Positions 24,838 through 39,300 of a DNA stretch of 64,000 nt are shown piece by piece. Both the position numbers and the translations under genes were made by a program. The DNA is from Scortum barcoo. Its lineage: Eukaryota > Chordata > Actinopteri > Centrarchiformes > Terapontidae. Positions within the stretch are counted from its first letter, which is position 1. Each line of letters opens with the position of its first letter. The notes beneath the pieces are model-generated. The model saw nothing but the letters and a program-made list of their open reading frames with translations, ran no database searches and had not been told where the DNA came from. The stretch is from positions 5,059,880 through 5,123,879 of the forward strand of contig CM041538.1 of NCBI GenBank assembly GCA_023238725.1, read 5' to 3'.

Positions 24838-27800
24838 GGTTTATAACATTGGTGTGTACGCTATATATTTATAGTATACATCACTACATAGTGAAAGCTG
24901 TCTGATGCCCACATTTTGGACGAGAGTCAGAGTAGTTGCCATTGCCTTTCAACACTCAGTAAGATAGTGGTAGTGCAATAGTGCTTCTGTAGTCTGACCC
25001 ATTACTGTAACAATATTTTCTTTAGTTCAATTTGTCGCTGGAGAGTTTATTTCAAGCAAGCTTCAGCGGTCTGAATGCAGACAAAGACACACATTCCACT
25101 TAAGCTGCCAAAGCAGTGACATAATAGCACGGTCGTGGCCTGTGTGTAAGGTCCACTTAGTAACAAAAAAGAAAAAGGACAAAGCATTTATTTTTCTTTA
25201 CATCTGTGAGATTCCCTTGTCTTATTTCCACAGGAGGCTCTACTTTGGACAGTTTATTGTGAACATAGGCAGAAGTATGTAACCTTTACTGTGCTTTGTA
25301 TGAGACTATGTCATGGAAAATGCATGTCAACATTAAACAGCATAAAGTGAGATATGGATCGTTTTACAGCGTGACAAAGAAACAGTATATGAAAGTTTTC
25401 TTTTTTATCGACAGCTTTCCTCAGTTCAACTTTTCTTCCTGTATATTTTCAGAGAGCATCGTCTGATTGCATTTTGTCTGAAATCAGCTATTATCAGCGG
25501 CCGTTATCACCTCGTATTCTTCTTGCCTTTCAAAACAAACACGTTTAAGGACGATCGGAGACAACATCGTCTTTGCTGCCACTTAAAAAAAATACAAAAG
25601 AGAACATTTCATTGTCCACAGTTGCAGTTTGAAGATGTGTTTTTAGACACTGCATACTTTTGCAATACTTTAGTGTCGGATATTCAGAGAGCTTTTACTT
25701 CCATTGCATACAGAGTATCCCGTGCACTTTCACTCGGGATCTCTGCCCTCTTCATACTGGACTATACCTGCACAGGCCTCCAATTGTTAATATGAATTGA
25801 ATATTTTATGACTGAAACTTCACAGCCCTACAGCTCTCTCATTTGGGTGACTATTCCTAAGCCTGGTGAGAAGCAGAATGACCAATCAGCAATGGCTACC
25901 TTTTCTCCAACTGGGAAAATTACCACATGGAAAGTAATAAAAGTATTAGACCCAACTTAATTACATTTAGCACACAGCTGAAAGGCTATTTCTAAGACAT
26001 TCATGAGAATTTTGGCAGGGGGATCTTTTTTTTTTCTCTCAAAGCTTAACTGCATTGTTGTACAGGATGTTTAAATAGACTGTTTGTTTGCTACAAATCA
26101 TTCACTTGAATCATTTATATGAGATATTTGTCGATTTGGTATGCAGCCTGCAGTTGTTGTGTGACAAATTCTTTGTATTTCCATGAAATGAAGAAGTTTT
26201 ATTTATTTTATTTTATTTCTTTTCATTTTCTCTGAGGAAAAAGGAGGCTGTTTGGTGATGAAGTGTTTTCCTCAGTTCAACCTGAAGAAATCTGTTGTAA
26301 TGACAAACCCATTTGCATCAAATCTCACCAGAAACATGTTTATCACAGGCACAAACCGCCGTATCTCTCGGCCTCTAAGCGTTTTCTCCAGGATGACTAA
26401 TTCCCCAGTTTATTTCACCTGTCAAACCACTGGCATTGCCGTTATGTTGGATTAGCTTCACTCAACTTTCTGTTGTCGTCTGACAAAAAAGTAAATCTTG
26501 TGTAAGCTCTGCATGCAGGTCTCGGAGACAGTTGGCTAATTAAAGTGAAATGGGGCAGATAATAGCTTTTAAAAACATTTCAGCCATTTAATGAGCTTAT
26601 TATTTACTATGAAAAGAAACGTGTCACCACCGCCTCACCTCCACCACCAGCGAGAGCTGCCACCCACTCTAATTCCATCCTGCTGTGCTGAGACTTGGCA
26701 TCCATAAATTTCAATGACTAAAGAAATATTATCACAACTAATGAAATAATGCTTAGCCCACTCTAACACTCAGAGGTCCCCTCCGGGCAAATTGTGTCAA
26801 GTCATTGTAGGAAGATGGTAATTAAAAGACAAACTACAGTTCCAATGAAATGATCATTTACAGAACCAAGGTCCTCCACAGAATGCAAATGTAATTATAA
26901 AAAAGTAAGTTATTACAGTTTTATGATGGTGTCAGGCTTTTCATACTGCATTGATATTTTTTTTTTCCATTAGGAGTTTGAAATGATGTTCCAGTGTCAG
27001 AGTTAAAAATGGGGTCAGTCATGCAGTGGCTTATTGGTTCTAAAGGCTCTCTGTAGCCCTTCACTGCTAAGGCACTCCTCATTTACATTCACAGGCTGAA
27101 AGGATGTCAATGATGTTGATTTAATGAATTATGTCCACGCTCTGCATCGGTATAACAATGAATTAACCCCTTTTATTTCCTCTTCTTCTTGGGCGGTGAT
27201 TCGTTTTCATTACTGTGCATCAGGCAATCACATCCCTTTTCTGTCTGATCACAACCTGATCTCTGCATCAGATGAGAACAGAAGGTGGTATGGAGAGTGA
27301 CACTCAGAAATACTCTGCTGTAGTTTTGATGGGCCAGACCCTTAAGCTTCCTTTTCCAGTGTCTAAAGTCTGGCCGTTTAGAGATTTCTGGTGGAGAATA
27401 CCATATGTCCTCTCTAATGAGAAGGTTTAGGTCATTCTGGATGCAGCTAGCTAAACCTCAGAGAATGTGGCTGCTCTGAGATTTTTTTTTTTTTAAGGTG
27501 ATTTATGGACTGAAAAATGCCAATTAGCACAGGACAAACCGGCAGCATTATAGACGGCGGGAGCAGAGGTTGCAACAGTGAACTTGACCATAGATGGCTC
27601 CATCGATCAAGGAAGGATTTCAGTCTCAGAATGAATTATGCCGTCACCGCGTTTGCCACCGGAGCGTAGGAGAACTGGGTCAACTGGAAGACTGAGTGTG
27701 TGTGGCACTGGGCCTCCTCACAGATGGCTTTTGAAGCTTGTGATAGGTCGAAGCAGATCACTGTCATTGTTGTGTACCATCTCGGTTTTGATCTCTGACT

Positions 27801-30289
27801 TCAAAATGACAAGAGAACCAGAGAATCAAAGATAATGCGCAATCAATCCGTTCCCCTGTGACAGCTGGAAAAAAGCTGTAGTTGAGCAGAAACAAAGGGC
27901 TGTACACGGGATTTATATAAGCCACTTCATCTGCGCAGCATTGCATAAGAAAAGGAAAAAAAAACAAAACAAAACAAAAGTAAAAATATCATACGTTTTC
28001 AGGAGTGCCGGGCAAAAGAACCTGACCTTGTCGCACTGACAGCGAGCCAGCAACCAAGTCTGGAGGTGTCACCCATTGACAGCCTAGCCACAGATTAATA
28101 TTGTTCCACCTTTTTTTTTTTTCTAACACCCATCCTCCACCGGATTTCAGCTCCCTCCCAACCCCAAAACACCCACTTCCCTCATTTATATTTATCATCT
28201 GGTACTTATTTCAGATTTTCTCCTGTTTTCACTGACACATACAAAAAATAATGTCTGCTTTGGAGCAATTAATGCTGGCATGTCGTTCCCCTTCTTTGCT
28301 ATGCACATTGTGTGTGAACACCTAAAGGTCAGTGGAGGCATTTACGGGCCTGTTCCTCCATTACTCATTCTAAGTGTGTAGTTTGACACTTGTGTCCCTC
28401 ACGCGCCCCCCCCGGGACTCATTTTTCTCTCCAAAGAGGTGCATGGATGCAAACCTGCAGCAGGGCAGGACTTTTACTACAATCCAAGTGCTTCCATTAT
28501 AAGAAGTCGGCTGTGTTTGCTTGTGTGTGTATTGATGCAATTTGTCATGAGGAGTTGCTTCTTGTGCGGGCAGGTGACAGGTGGTGTTGATCAAGTTGGC
28601 GGCTAAGATCTGGGCGTGTGCTTCTCTATCTAGGTCACAAGCGGGTGGCCACTGGCACTTTTCCTCATTCGAGTGCTCGTAGAAAAATGCAAGTGCCAGT
28701 CTATTTAATGAATAGGTTGGTACTATTTCATTTTATTGTCAACAAATCGCTTGAAAAGATCCAAACCAACATGTGTGTCTGTCTCTAAATGCTGTTCAGC
28801 TTGACAATGCAGTCTGCAGCTGTGATTTTTATTCCTGCTGAAGAAAGAAGTCTTTAAAGATGGACTCTTATATTATTCCGGTCCTCCTAAGAAGGATGAA
28901 GTAGGAATTAAGAGAAAGTCTGGCGTGATCATAGTCTGCGTAGGGAGAAGGTTGGATGGATGGGCTGACTATACATCAGACTCTGAAACAGGAAACAGCT
29001 GTCATTTTTTTTTTAGCATGATGATGATCAATACCTTAACCACTTATTAATGCAATCATGATGATAAATAATGATATAAAGTATTTATCATTCATCATTT
29101 ATCATCATTTATGTAAAGTATTTCTTTTAACCCAAATTGCGATATTTCCCTCAATCTAACCCGGACATATTTGTGCCTAAACATCATAAAACAGATTTAC
29201 ATTTTAAAGATCATTTGTCCATGTCTTCCAAGTTCCAGTTAAAAATCACTGTCATCCTCATAATAGTGGTGTCAGATCAGAAAACTTCTCTACTTGTCAT
29301 TTTAGAAGGCACTGACAATCACACATTTTGTCATTTTTGAGGAACTGATTCACCCTGTGCATCGATGTGGGTCACTGATGTGTTAAATCATTTTTCAACA
29401 ACAATGGAGGTCTATGGCATAGAACAATGAACTTTGGCTTCACAGACAACACTTGACTGAATCAAAGTGTCAGTCTGCTAACATATATTTACATTTTTGC
29501 CACCAAAGAATTGATCCTTCTGATAATAATTAAGATTTGTTGGATACATTTTTTATTTAAAAAAAGGTGAAACATTTGGGGCTTATGTTGCCACTTTTTG
29601 CTTTATTTATTTTTTCTTCCATTTTTCATCTGTGAGTGTTAATGTTGAGATTACTGTCCCATGACTGTTCTCTGTTTTTGTATCTCACAAAAAACAAAAA
29701 GGGAAAAATGAAAACTTATGAAAAGTAAATCTGAAAAAAAAAAATCCACAGACACTTGATAATACATGATAACACATGCTAATACATTCATTTTATCTAT
29801 TTATCCCCCCAATAAATATCCTTATCCAACATGTTTCTATTTTGGAACTAATTAATCAAGAGAGCATCCCAATCGCATACAGAATCAAACATTTGGATAC
29901 AAACTTACATTAAAAATTAAAGAAGGAAATAGGTCCCACATAGTTGAGAATATATTAGGGTGCAATGGGCTGCCTGGTATTCGTCAAAAAGTGGGGTTGC
30001 TGTGAGCGCAACATGTTCTTTTCTGTGTTGGGTGTTAGAATCATGGCACAGTAATTCCTCTTCATTTGCACTGCATAAATTACATTTTCACTGTGACAGC
30101 AGAGCTCGCCCCGCATGGCAGCCCATAGCCAGCCTAACAATTAATTTAATATCTGAGAACGCAGTTCATTTGTTTGGCTATGAGGGAATTGAAATCCTAA
30201 TGAAAAGGCTCCTCTCAAAGAGAAGTCTCTGAATTATGCCACAGTATATTTGTGTGTTCATGTTGTTTTTTTCCAGTTGTAATGTGCTT

Positions 30290-30480
30290 ACCTGAAGGGC
30301 CAGGTGATGATAATTTGGTCTGAAGAAGTGCAGTTTTAATAACACAACCTAAGAGATGTCTCTTTATCATAATTAGGCAACAATGATGATAAACAAGAGA
30401 CATTCATCCACAGAGCTGTACACATAGTGATTAATGTTGCCAGGCGGAACGGCAACTATGCAAATAAGCAATTGTAAAAG
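30290..30480. promoter_or_regulatory. Candidate conserved regulatory block
   Basis: The block combines an imperfect hairpin (ATGTCTCTTTATCAT at 30356-30370 against ATGATAAACAAGAGACAT at 30386-30403) with an exact POU octamer ATGCAAAT followed by AAGCAATTG (about 30459). This is a typical enhancer-like composition, but conservation is not shown. Confidence 0.2.
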
Positions 30481-33221
30481 GATTACATGAATCCATCATT
30501 CTATATGCCAGAAATCCTTACACTGTCAACACAATAGATAACAAATCCATGAAGAGGCAGTCAGGGACAAGAGGTAGAGATTGGCTTGTTTGTGACACTG
30601 CACAAGTGGGATCAGGGATGTCACCCACACAGTGAAGCTACTGAAACCAGAGCCCAGAGGGGACACGTGAAAGACAGTCAAAGTCAGTTCTACCAAAAAC
30701 TTAAGGTAACAAAAGTTCTGAGATGCTTTGATTAAGCTCAACAACAATCTTCAATAAGCCTTAGTTAAAATAATCCAGTTTGGACAGATGTGTAAAGAGC
30801 TTTTAAACAAGTCCTTGCAAATGATAAAACAAAAGTTCAAAGTTTCAAGCTCAGCAACTAATGACTGGGTTTCTTTCAAACAGGATGATCTTCCTTAACC
30901 AACGTTGACAGTGGCATGACAATGTGTTGAATGCAGTTTGTCTGTCTGGAGGAAGGATCCCTCTTGCTCACCCAAATTAAGTGTCAAAGGATGAAGGTTT
31001 TGTGTTGTAACATATTCTGAGTTTGAGACATCATCTCGCACATCGAGATAAATATCACCGCTGTAGCAAATGAACACTAAATTCACCAAGAAGTCACCAC
31101 CAAGAAGAATTTGTTTGTTGGCGTGTTGTATACTGTTTCAAGCACTTGACATGCATGCTGTTTGTTGCCTTTGTTGTTTAAATATCACCACATTAACCTT
31201 TTTCATTAAGATAAACAGTCAAACAAATGCTAGTGGGCCCTCTGGGATTCCTGTTGTAAACACTCCACTGCTGTGTGAGAGCTGCTGGAGCCATTAGCCT
31301 CCCAGTCAGATATATCTTCGGCCATCAAGGGACCAGCAGACACTCGCTGTCAGAGGCCAAAGCAAAATTGATCCATCGTAATTGCATCCTGTGTGAAGTT
31401 AATGACTTTTTAAGGCAAAGTGGCCATCATTGTTTCGTATTCTGACAGAGATATGTAAATGACCTTGACACGCACATATGCTAATTGGCGAGTGAGACAC
31501 CTGTCTTTATGGATGAGCTCGTCTTCCTTAAACGTCTGTGAAATGAGGGTGCGGGCTGAGCTTGTAGAGGTGAATGGCGCCATGCTGCTACTATGAACGA
31601 TTATGTAATGTCAGTTCTGTGTTTGAGGGTGTAGCCCCATTCACTGTGATTGGATTTCACTCGTTGTGCTCTGTGTATTTATCTTGATGTTTGAAGCCCA
31701 TGTTATTTATTTGTGTTGATTTACATCTGTTGAGAAAGGGGGTGTATGTCATAAATTTGCATTCATTGGTCATCATTAAGAAATACTGTTACAGCACTGA
31801 GAGTATCACATTGATTTTCAATATACACACTGCAAATGTCAGCTTTAATGCACAGTATGCTGCATGTCCATATCTGCTACCTTAAAATAACCTGTTCTGC
31901 ATGGCAGGGGTTTATGGTGAGCATTGTGTTCGGCACTGGAACCTGAAGTTTATTCATTACCTATAAGTTACCAAGGAAACACAGCTGGGTTTTTTTTTGC
32001 AGTCCAAGCTTTCAACACCCTTCGCATATTTATTTCATGAATTATAATATAGCCTTTAAACCATTCAGCTCTTATGCTTTTGACAACTTTTAGTTAAGTG
32101 ATGTAAATAGTATTTGGGACAAAGCAATAATGAAGACATTGCTAGATGCAGGCACATGGTAATGTGCAACACTGAGACACGAGCATGTGACTGTGTTCAT
32201 TGCAAGTCAAGATTTTAGCATTTAAGTGGCGTTCCAGATTAGCTAGAGGTCGTCTTTGGAGGTGTCTGAGAAAATGTCATCAGTCATTAGGACACAGTCC
32301 ATGAAACACAATGCTCCATTTCAGCTAGCAAGTGTTTCCTTCAGGGAATCACAAGGATCGTTCAAGTTGACTGGATCCAGCAGAAAACAGTAAATTGTTT
32401 GCTCTGAGAAATGAATTGGCAGGGCCGGGATGTTCTTTAGGCTTGAGAGATGTGAGAGAAATGTCACTGAAACTTGGTTTTGGAAGGTGGAATTGGACAG
32501 CAGCACAGACATGAGATACTGCTGTAATCTTCAAGTTTCCAAATTCGCAGTTAGTAGGTTGGAGTCATGGACTGTTTGCTAACAAAAAATTATGCAGCAC
32601 ATGGAAGGCCAGATGCAAGCCTCGGAGACATTCAATTTAAAACTGATCGTCTTTGAAGAAAAAATAGCCTGATGTTCAAGTCTTTAAAATAATCTCATTT
32701 TCATAGTCACCCTGGCCTTGACTCCCTACTTGGCACAAATACATTTACTTCAGGAGCCCTCTGGACATTGAAAAGTTATGAAACCACATTTGTGAAGTTC
32801 TTTGAGAAGGACACAGTGTCTTTGATTTTCAGAGAAAAAACTAAAACCTTATTTTGAATAGTACAGTACACTGAAGGTCATTATAATTTAAATTATGACT
32901 TAGACTCCATCAAAAGTAATATTTTGTAATCTGCAGTACTTTTACATTTTTTTCTTTTGTTTCTGCTTAAATACACACTGCCATGGAAAAAGCTATCTTC
33001 AGCAGACAGATTATGTTTGCAGTCTTTTCCTGCTCCTAACTCTTCTTTTATTTAAAGGGAATTTGGTGCCTCTCTATTTTGTCCCTCTAGTGATTTTTGT
33101 AATTGCACCTGTGCTCTGGTTGTTAGAACACTATTTTTCCTCCTGGTTTAAATGTATGCCTGCCCATGTCACCGATCTCCAGGGTCCAAGTGTTATATTA
33201 GTGCCATCTCGGCACTTCCAG

Positions 33222-33334
33222 GTCCAGTCCCTGCCAAGGTCACTTGGCCTGAGCTGCAGTTGACGGCTCCCAGTCAGCCAGGCCAGATGGTCCCCCCTCT
33301 GCACACATTACCTTCTGCTGATACCACTCTGAAG
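33222..33334 (+). other. Weak candidate internal exon, 113 bp
   Basis: This GC-richer segment is bounded by CACTTCCAG upstream and CTGAAG|GTGAGG downstream (donor GT at 33335-33336), and it is open in one frame reading ...PSQPGQMVPPLHTLPSADTTLK. The donor matches the consensus well, but the acceptor lacks a good pyrimidine tract. The peptide belongs to no family I recognise, and no neighbouring exon is seen. It may be chance. Confidence 0.15.
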
Positions 33335-33339
33335 GTGAG

Positions 33340-36300
33340 GACATCACAAGTGACATTCAGAAGCCAAGTACCCCGAATTTCAGCTGTCAATGGCAGATCT
33401 GCAATACTGAACCCACTGTGACCAATAGAAATTAAATGGAGAGATTTCTCCCCTGGCTGCCAAGCTCCTAAAATGTCCATTGATGTCTGATTGATGCTTC
33501 ACTACATTTAGAGCATTTAAAGGAATTACTGACATAATTATCACTTATGTCTGCTAAAAGGTAAAGGCCAATTGCGCTACTTTATGTTTTGCAGCTATAA
33601 CAATTGATTTTAATGGTCCGAAGCGGTCCAGCAAGTCATTTTCAGTCTGATGGTTCAAGTGTTTTTAATGAATATAATCTTCTTGTCTAAAAGAGTCACA
33701 GCCGTGATAACAGGCATTGTACTCCACTAAAGTATCTTAGATGTTTTTGTCTAAACCTTAGAACTGTTCATGCTTTTAAGTCTTTTCATTATTCTGTGCT
33801 CTCAGTCTGAAAATACTAACTACATAGTACATTACACATGGCATACACATGATGGGACAGTTTAGCAGAAGTGTGAGAGCAGATGTTTCTACTTCCTACG
33901 GTTGGCATTAAATGTATCATAGACAGTGACTCCTGGCTGAGTCACGAGCTCCTGCCCATGTGTTCAGCTAAGCTTTGACAGAGATGCTACCACATCGGCT
34001 GCTCATAATGTGTGTGCTCCTCCAGCTACTGTAGCTGTGCTTACTGGCAGGTGAGAACTGAAATCTTTATTCACTTAGAATAAACTGGCTATTTTTCATA
34101 AATCTAAAACTAACTTCATGCTTTAAAAGGAAAAAAAAAACAATGTAAAGATAAAGATTCTCCTCATGTAAGAAGGATATCTATCATAAAAAACATTTCA
34201 CTAGTCATTCAAGAGTTTAGAATTAAAACAAAAAAGAAGAATAAAAAATGTAATTGTAATCGCCTTTAACCAGTTACATCTAAAAATGCACAAATACATC
34301 AAGATGAGATTATTAACTGGACCAAGTATAGAACCAGACCAGAACCAAAAAATGCCCAAGCTTAATATGTATGAATGACACAGTTTAAGCATTATGGTGG
34401 GTCTGATTATAGACAGGTCCTGTGTGCCTTAAATGAAACTAGCAAAACCACTGCTGCCTGCAGGATGACACATATCAGCATTTTCTGATGTGACACATTT
34501 GTCAGAGCCTGTTAACTGATGTAACACCACACTTTGTAAAGTGGGAATAATATTTTTATATTAATAGACCACATGTCTTTCTGTTTTGGTTCATTCCCAC
34601 CACTCTTTTCTCAAGAGTTAGTTAAGACCAAAAAGAAAGCTAAAAAGGAGAGTGAATATTGGACTAGAAACCAGAAACACAACTTTGAATGTTATGACCA
34701 AATGAATGAGTGAATGAATGAACAAATGAATGAATTCTAACACTGCTCTGCACCAGCTGTATGTGTAAGATTGCATTGGTTCTGTACAGGTGTGCCATAT
34801 CATCTTAAAAGTAATAATATGTGATGAGACAGCTTGTTTCCTGTGCCCTTAAGTGGCTAAATTAATTATTTATTTTCGGTGTAAGACCTTCTTCATTTCA
34901 GTTTTATGATTCAGTGTTACACATGCTTAAATGTTTGAAATCAAATAGTCAAAAATAAATCTGAAGCAAGATAAATTCTTACATAGAACGATGTATTGGT
35001 GGGAACTGAAGCTCAATTTTTGCAGTAGGATGCCCCAGCATGTTTTACAGTTATGTTGGCCTGTTTATTGTGATACAAAATGGATTTTCAAAGCTCTTTG
35101 TATCATTTCAGTCATTTTTATTTTCATGTTTTATGTTGCACTTGTCAAAGGGAAAAGTGAAGTCCCTGTTAAGTTTTCCGCTCACAACGCTTTCACAATT
35201 GTGACACCAAGTGGGAGATATTAAACTCTGCTGAGCCAAACTGTGAAGAAAATGCAGCCGCCTTAATTGAATCTGTGAAAAACAAGGACACGGTAATGGG
35301 GTGTATGAAAGAAATGCATCTTGGAAGTGTCCTCAGCTCATTATGTCTTGATCTCTGAAAGCTATATGCTGTCGTAGTGCACTCTGTTTAAATGACCATT
35401 CTCACTGTCTACTCTGTCTTTCTGCGCCGCTTTGGTCAAGAAAAGAAGAGATGGGATGTGCTTTTGAAACTCATATAATTACCACGGAGTAATCATCCCA
35501 TTTAACATTCGTCTTTCCTTTTGTCCAACATGTTCAAAGGCTTAAGGATGGCTAATTGGGCAAGAGGGCTTACCCAATTGGTGAAGACTTAGAAGAAAAG
35601 TGTCTTTCAACATAGGGAGATATGAAGGGCTTACGTTCTGTACTGAATAATTTCTGATAACATTGAGACCACTCTTTTAGTTTTTGGAGAAGGGCTACAG
35701 AAAGGAAAACCTGGCTGAGCGCGGCTTGCAGTCACTGTGCCGCTTTGTGAGGAAAGACTGCCTGCAGCCCAAGATAAAATGACGGGAGGTGACAAATTCA
35801 TAACGGCTTTGTGTTCGTACAATTCAGTGGGATTCTAGGGTTGGCCGGGAATAAGGTGACACTGCTGACAGGGATTTCATCTGCCACACACACTGCGGCA
35901 AGGAGACAATCTTCAACGAGATGCGTCTTGGAAAGTCAAACAGTGGAAGATTTTTTCTTTTTTTACATCTGCCGGCTCAAACAAAAGATAAGTTGGACAG
36001 CACCGTGCAAACATTACAAGAGTTAATAAAAACAAAAGCAGCTTAAAATACTTGACAGGCTCAATATGCCAGTAGTAAAACCGCAATTCTTACTAAAGAC
36101 GTGTGCTTCTAAATAAAAAAAGAGAGGAGTTAGTAGTTCCAGTTATGCAGCAAAAGTACACATAATACTGTACTGATGACAAATCAAATGAAGTAATCAG
36201 GATGAGAAATTAATTACCAGGCACTGCTGTATCAATGACTGTGTGATGTACATAATTTCTAACACTGAGAGAAAAGCTACACATAATAGAAAAGATATAC

Positions 36301-39300
36301 AAAATGTAATAAAACATGATGTGTTAATTCCTCTCAGTACATGTCTAAAAACAATAGACCCAAATAAAAATGAGGACGCTTGCTACTTTTTCTAAATTCA
36401 AAAAGAGGCCCTTTCAATCAAACATGATTTTATTTAACCGCACATTTACACCACCGAGTTAGCGTAGTAGTGGAATAACTGGCAGCCGACCAGCGGTAAC
36501 ATACTGTCAGTTAATGTATTTAGAGAGGAGGAAGTGACAGTCTTTGCTGCGGAAATGAACTGCTCTCTCAACGAAGAACCTCTCAGGTTTTGGCAAAGCA
36601 TCACAGTATTGATTTTTTTTTTCTTGTATGTGACACTGTAAGGCTTCATCCTTGACTGTGAGAGGATCATGGTTTGTATTCAGAAATTTTAGCTTAATGC
36701 AAAGCAGGAACTGCTCGCATGCTGAAATTGCCATGTTCACTCCTCAGCTCTTCTCAAAACTCACGCGAGCCTTATTAGTATGTCCTCAGTTTCTTTAAAG
36801 CTGTCCTCCCATCAGTCACCATACCTGCCAGCACCACTTTTGATGGTACCAACAAAAAGGAACAATACCAACTGCCAATTGTGCGACCTGCTAGAATATG
36901 TGCTTTGAAGATTAAAAAAGGAATAAAAGTCAGAGAGAGAGGGAGAAAAAAAAATCCACATTCTCTTACCCCCAGCTCCTAATGCCTCAGTTTCCCACCT
37001 TCCAGCACTCCCTACTTGAGGCCACTCCCACCCACATACGTATGCATTTCATCATGCTACTTTATGCGCAGCCAGAATTATTCATCATTGAAGGGATTTT
37101 GGGGATAGGAGATAATGATGGGGCACCACTGAACATCAATCTTACGTAGCGAACGGAGAATCACCTTTTTCCAAATGCACCTCCTTATCAGTCCTCATAC
37201 ATACGTGGGAGATGCTGCTGGATACAGCTCCAGGTAAACCCATCTCCACAGGGTACCTGTCCTGTGTGAAGACAGGAGAAAATTTCCATGCAATTCCTCA
37301 TGGGAGTGGACTGACAGTGCAGTAAGCATATAAAAGATGGCTATAAATAGACCCCAACAATGACTTAATCTGAAAGTATGTGCCTGTGGTGAAAGTTAGT
37401 TGAGTAAGTATGGTTTTATTACAAGAAAGCAAAAGATGAACTAGGTATATCATTTAGAGCTTCAACATTTATATTACGTACACTGACAGATAAAACAACT
37501 TTATGTTCCCATCATTATAAGTGAATCATGTTAATATCGAGCTAATTAGTGAAATACAGTTAATTATCTTTTATTAGATTGCCAGATATGGTTAAACTTG
37601 CATTTCTTGTCAGTTAAACATGTTGAACAGATTAACATTTAATTGCTTTTATCTCAGATCTAATGTCTTCTTAATGGGCTGCTGTGTATGCTGTATGTCC
37701 ATGTAGGATTGCTACATAATCACGGTTCTTCAAAATTGGAATCAAGTCAGTTTCTCATATTGTCAAAGCTGATGAGTACATTCAAGCTGCAGCAATTGTA
37801 TTCCTGCAGGAGCAAATTAGACTTTAAATTGGAGCTGATTTCATTATTTACAAATTACTCAAGACTAATAGCGCGTTGTGTTGTTCTCCTTGTCGGCCTG
37901 TCAGCCAATCAAATTTTTCTTATTTTGAGCTTGTACACATTCATTGATTCATTCTTCAACAGCAACAGGGTGTCATGCTTGAAACACAAAGGCAACTGTG
38001 TGGCTTTATTAGCTCGCTCGGGAGGCCAATCGCTTACATTGCTCAGGTTTTATCAGCCTGCTCGATCTCAGATTGCTCTGAGCTCAGGAGTTTGTTCGCT
38101 CTCTTTTATTCCCTTTCCCATCATTACGTCTGAAGGACAGATTTTTTTCCCCATTGTCACTATGACATGTTCTTATAAAACACAGGTCCATGCCAGGGTT
38201 CACATCTGATGGGTCACCTGCCTCCCCGGCCACCTGGAGAGAGGCGAGAGAACACAGCAGGCTGTCAGTCAGGTCTGAAAGCAGAGCAGAGGAGGGAAGA
38301 ACCACAGAAGAAAAAGAAAATGGGAGAATAAAAGAAATGGGGGAGGGGTGCACCATGACATTTCTGTAGGTGTTGGTAAGATGGAGCTGTCTGGATGCAT
38401 CAGTCATGACCTTAGCCCTCTAAATATAAACACGTATCTATATACTTTGAGCATTATTTTAGGTTCAGATTAGATTCATATTCATGCATCAAGTTTTTAT
38501 AATTCTTTTAGTAGATGGAATAATTCTAGTTACATGTTTTACGCAATTATAAGACAAGTCATAATTGATTTATTTAAGTGGCATTGTTTATTTATACATC
38601 TTTTAATGTCTTACAAGCAATAGCAATGTTATTTTGAAGTCTCATCTCTAAATCATGTAAGTCACAACTTGTTGCTCACACTGACGCATCACAATTTCTG
38701 ATCTCTTGAATGTAAGTCAGCCTGATATCCACAACCCTTGCTTTCCACCTTGCTACACAGAAAGAGTTCAGGGCACCATACTTTACTTAGAGTAATCGCA
38801 GTAATCTCAGTAATTCACTTAAGGTAAACAAGCTGCACTGTAACAGTATTTCACTGATTTTGCGATATGCAGAAATTTCACCTGAATTTTTAGGGGTTTT
38901 GATACCTCATATAAAGGGTGATAAAGAGATTATGGGCAATTCAACAGCTGTAAACAGGCATACATGCAGTTTTCTAATCAGAACATCTACTGAAAGAGGT
39001 TGGTTACATTGGCAACATGATTTTTTTTTTTTTTGTCCAAAGTGCACCTGATGAGTAATCTCGTTAGAATGATCTGTGCACATTCCAGGCCTGGAGAACA
39101 CAAAATGTCAGTAGGCAGTTGGGTGCTGGCAAACAAGCAGAGACCTGGAGCTCATTGGAATGAAAAGAGCTGGTACCAGTGGCCAGTGTCGTTCTCTCAG
39201 AGGTCTCAAGACAATCAGCTCTCAGAGGTGAAAACACTCAGACCTGTGCAGTGATTGATACCAGCCTCAGCCTACAATTCATCACTTTTGTTCTCCTAAT

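Larger units (their letters stand above)
23595..33200. other. Non-coding, no gene recognised; some enhancer-like blocks
   Basis: About 9.6 kb of unique DNA. A 19-A tract lies at 24819-24837. Blocks with clustered homeodomain or POU-like sites occur at about 26535-26620, 26875-26900 (ATGCAAAT next to TAATTA), 30290-30480 and 31420-31560. An A/T-rich inverted repeat lies near 29060-29107. All open frames are 90 codons or shorter and carry no recognisable motif. Confidence 0.5.
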
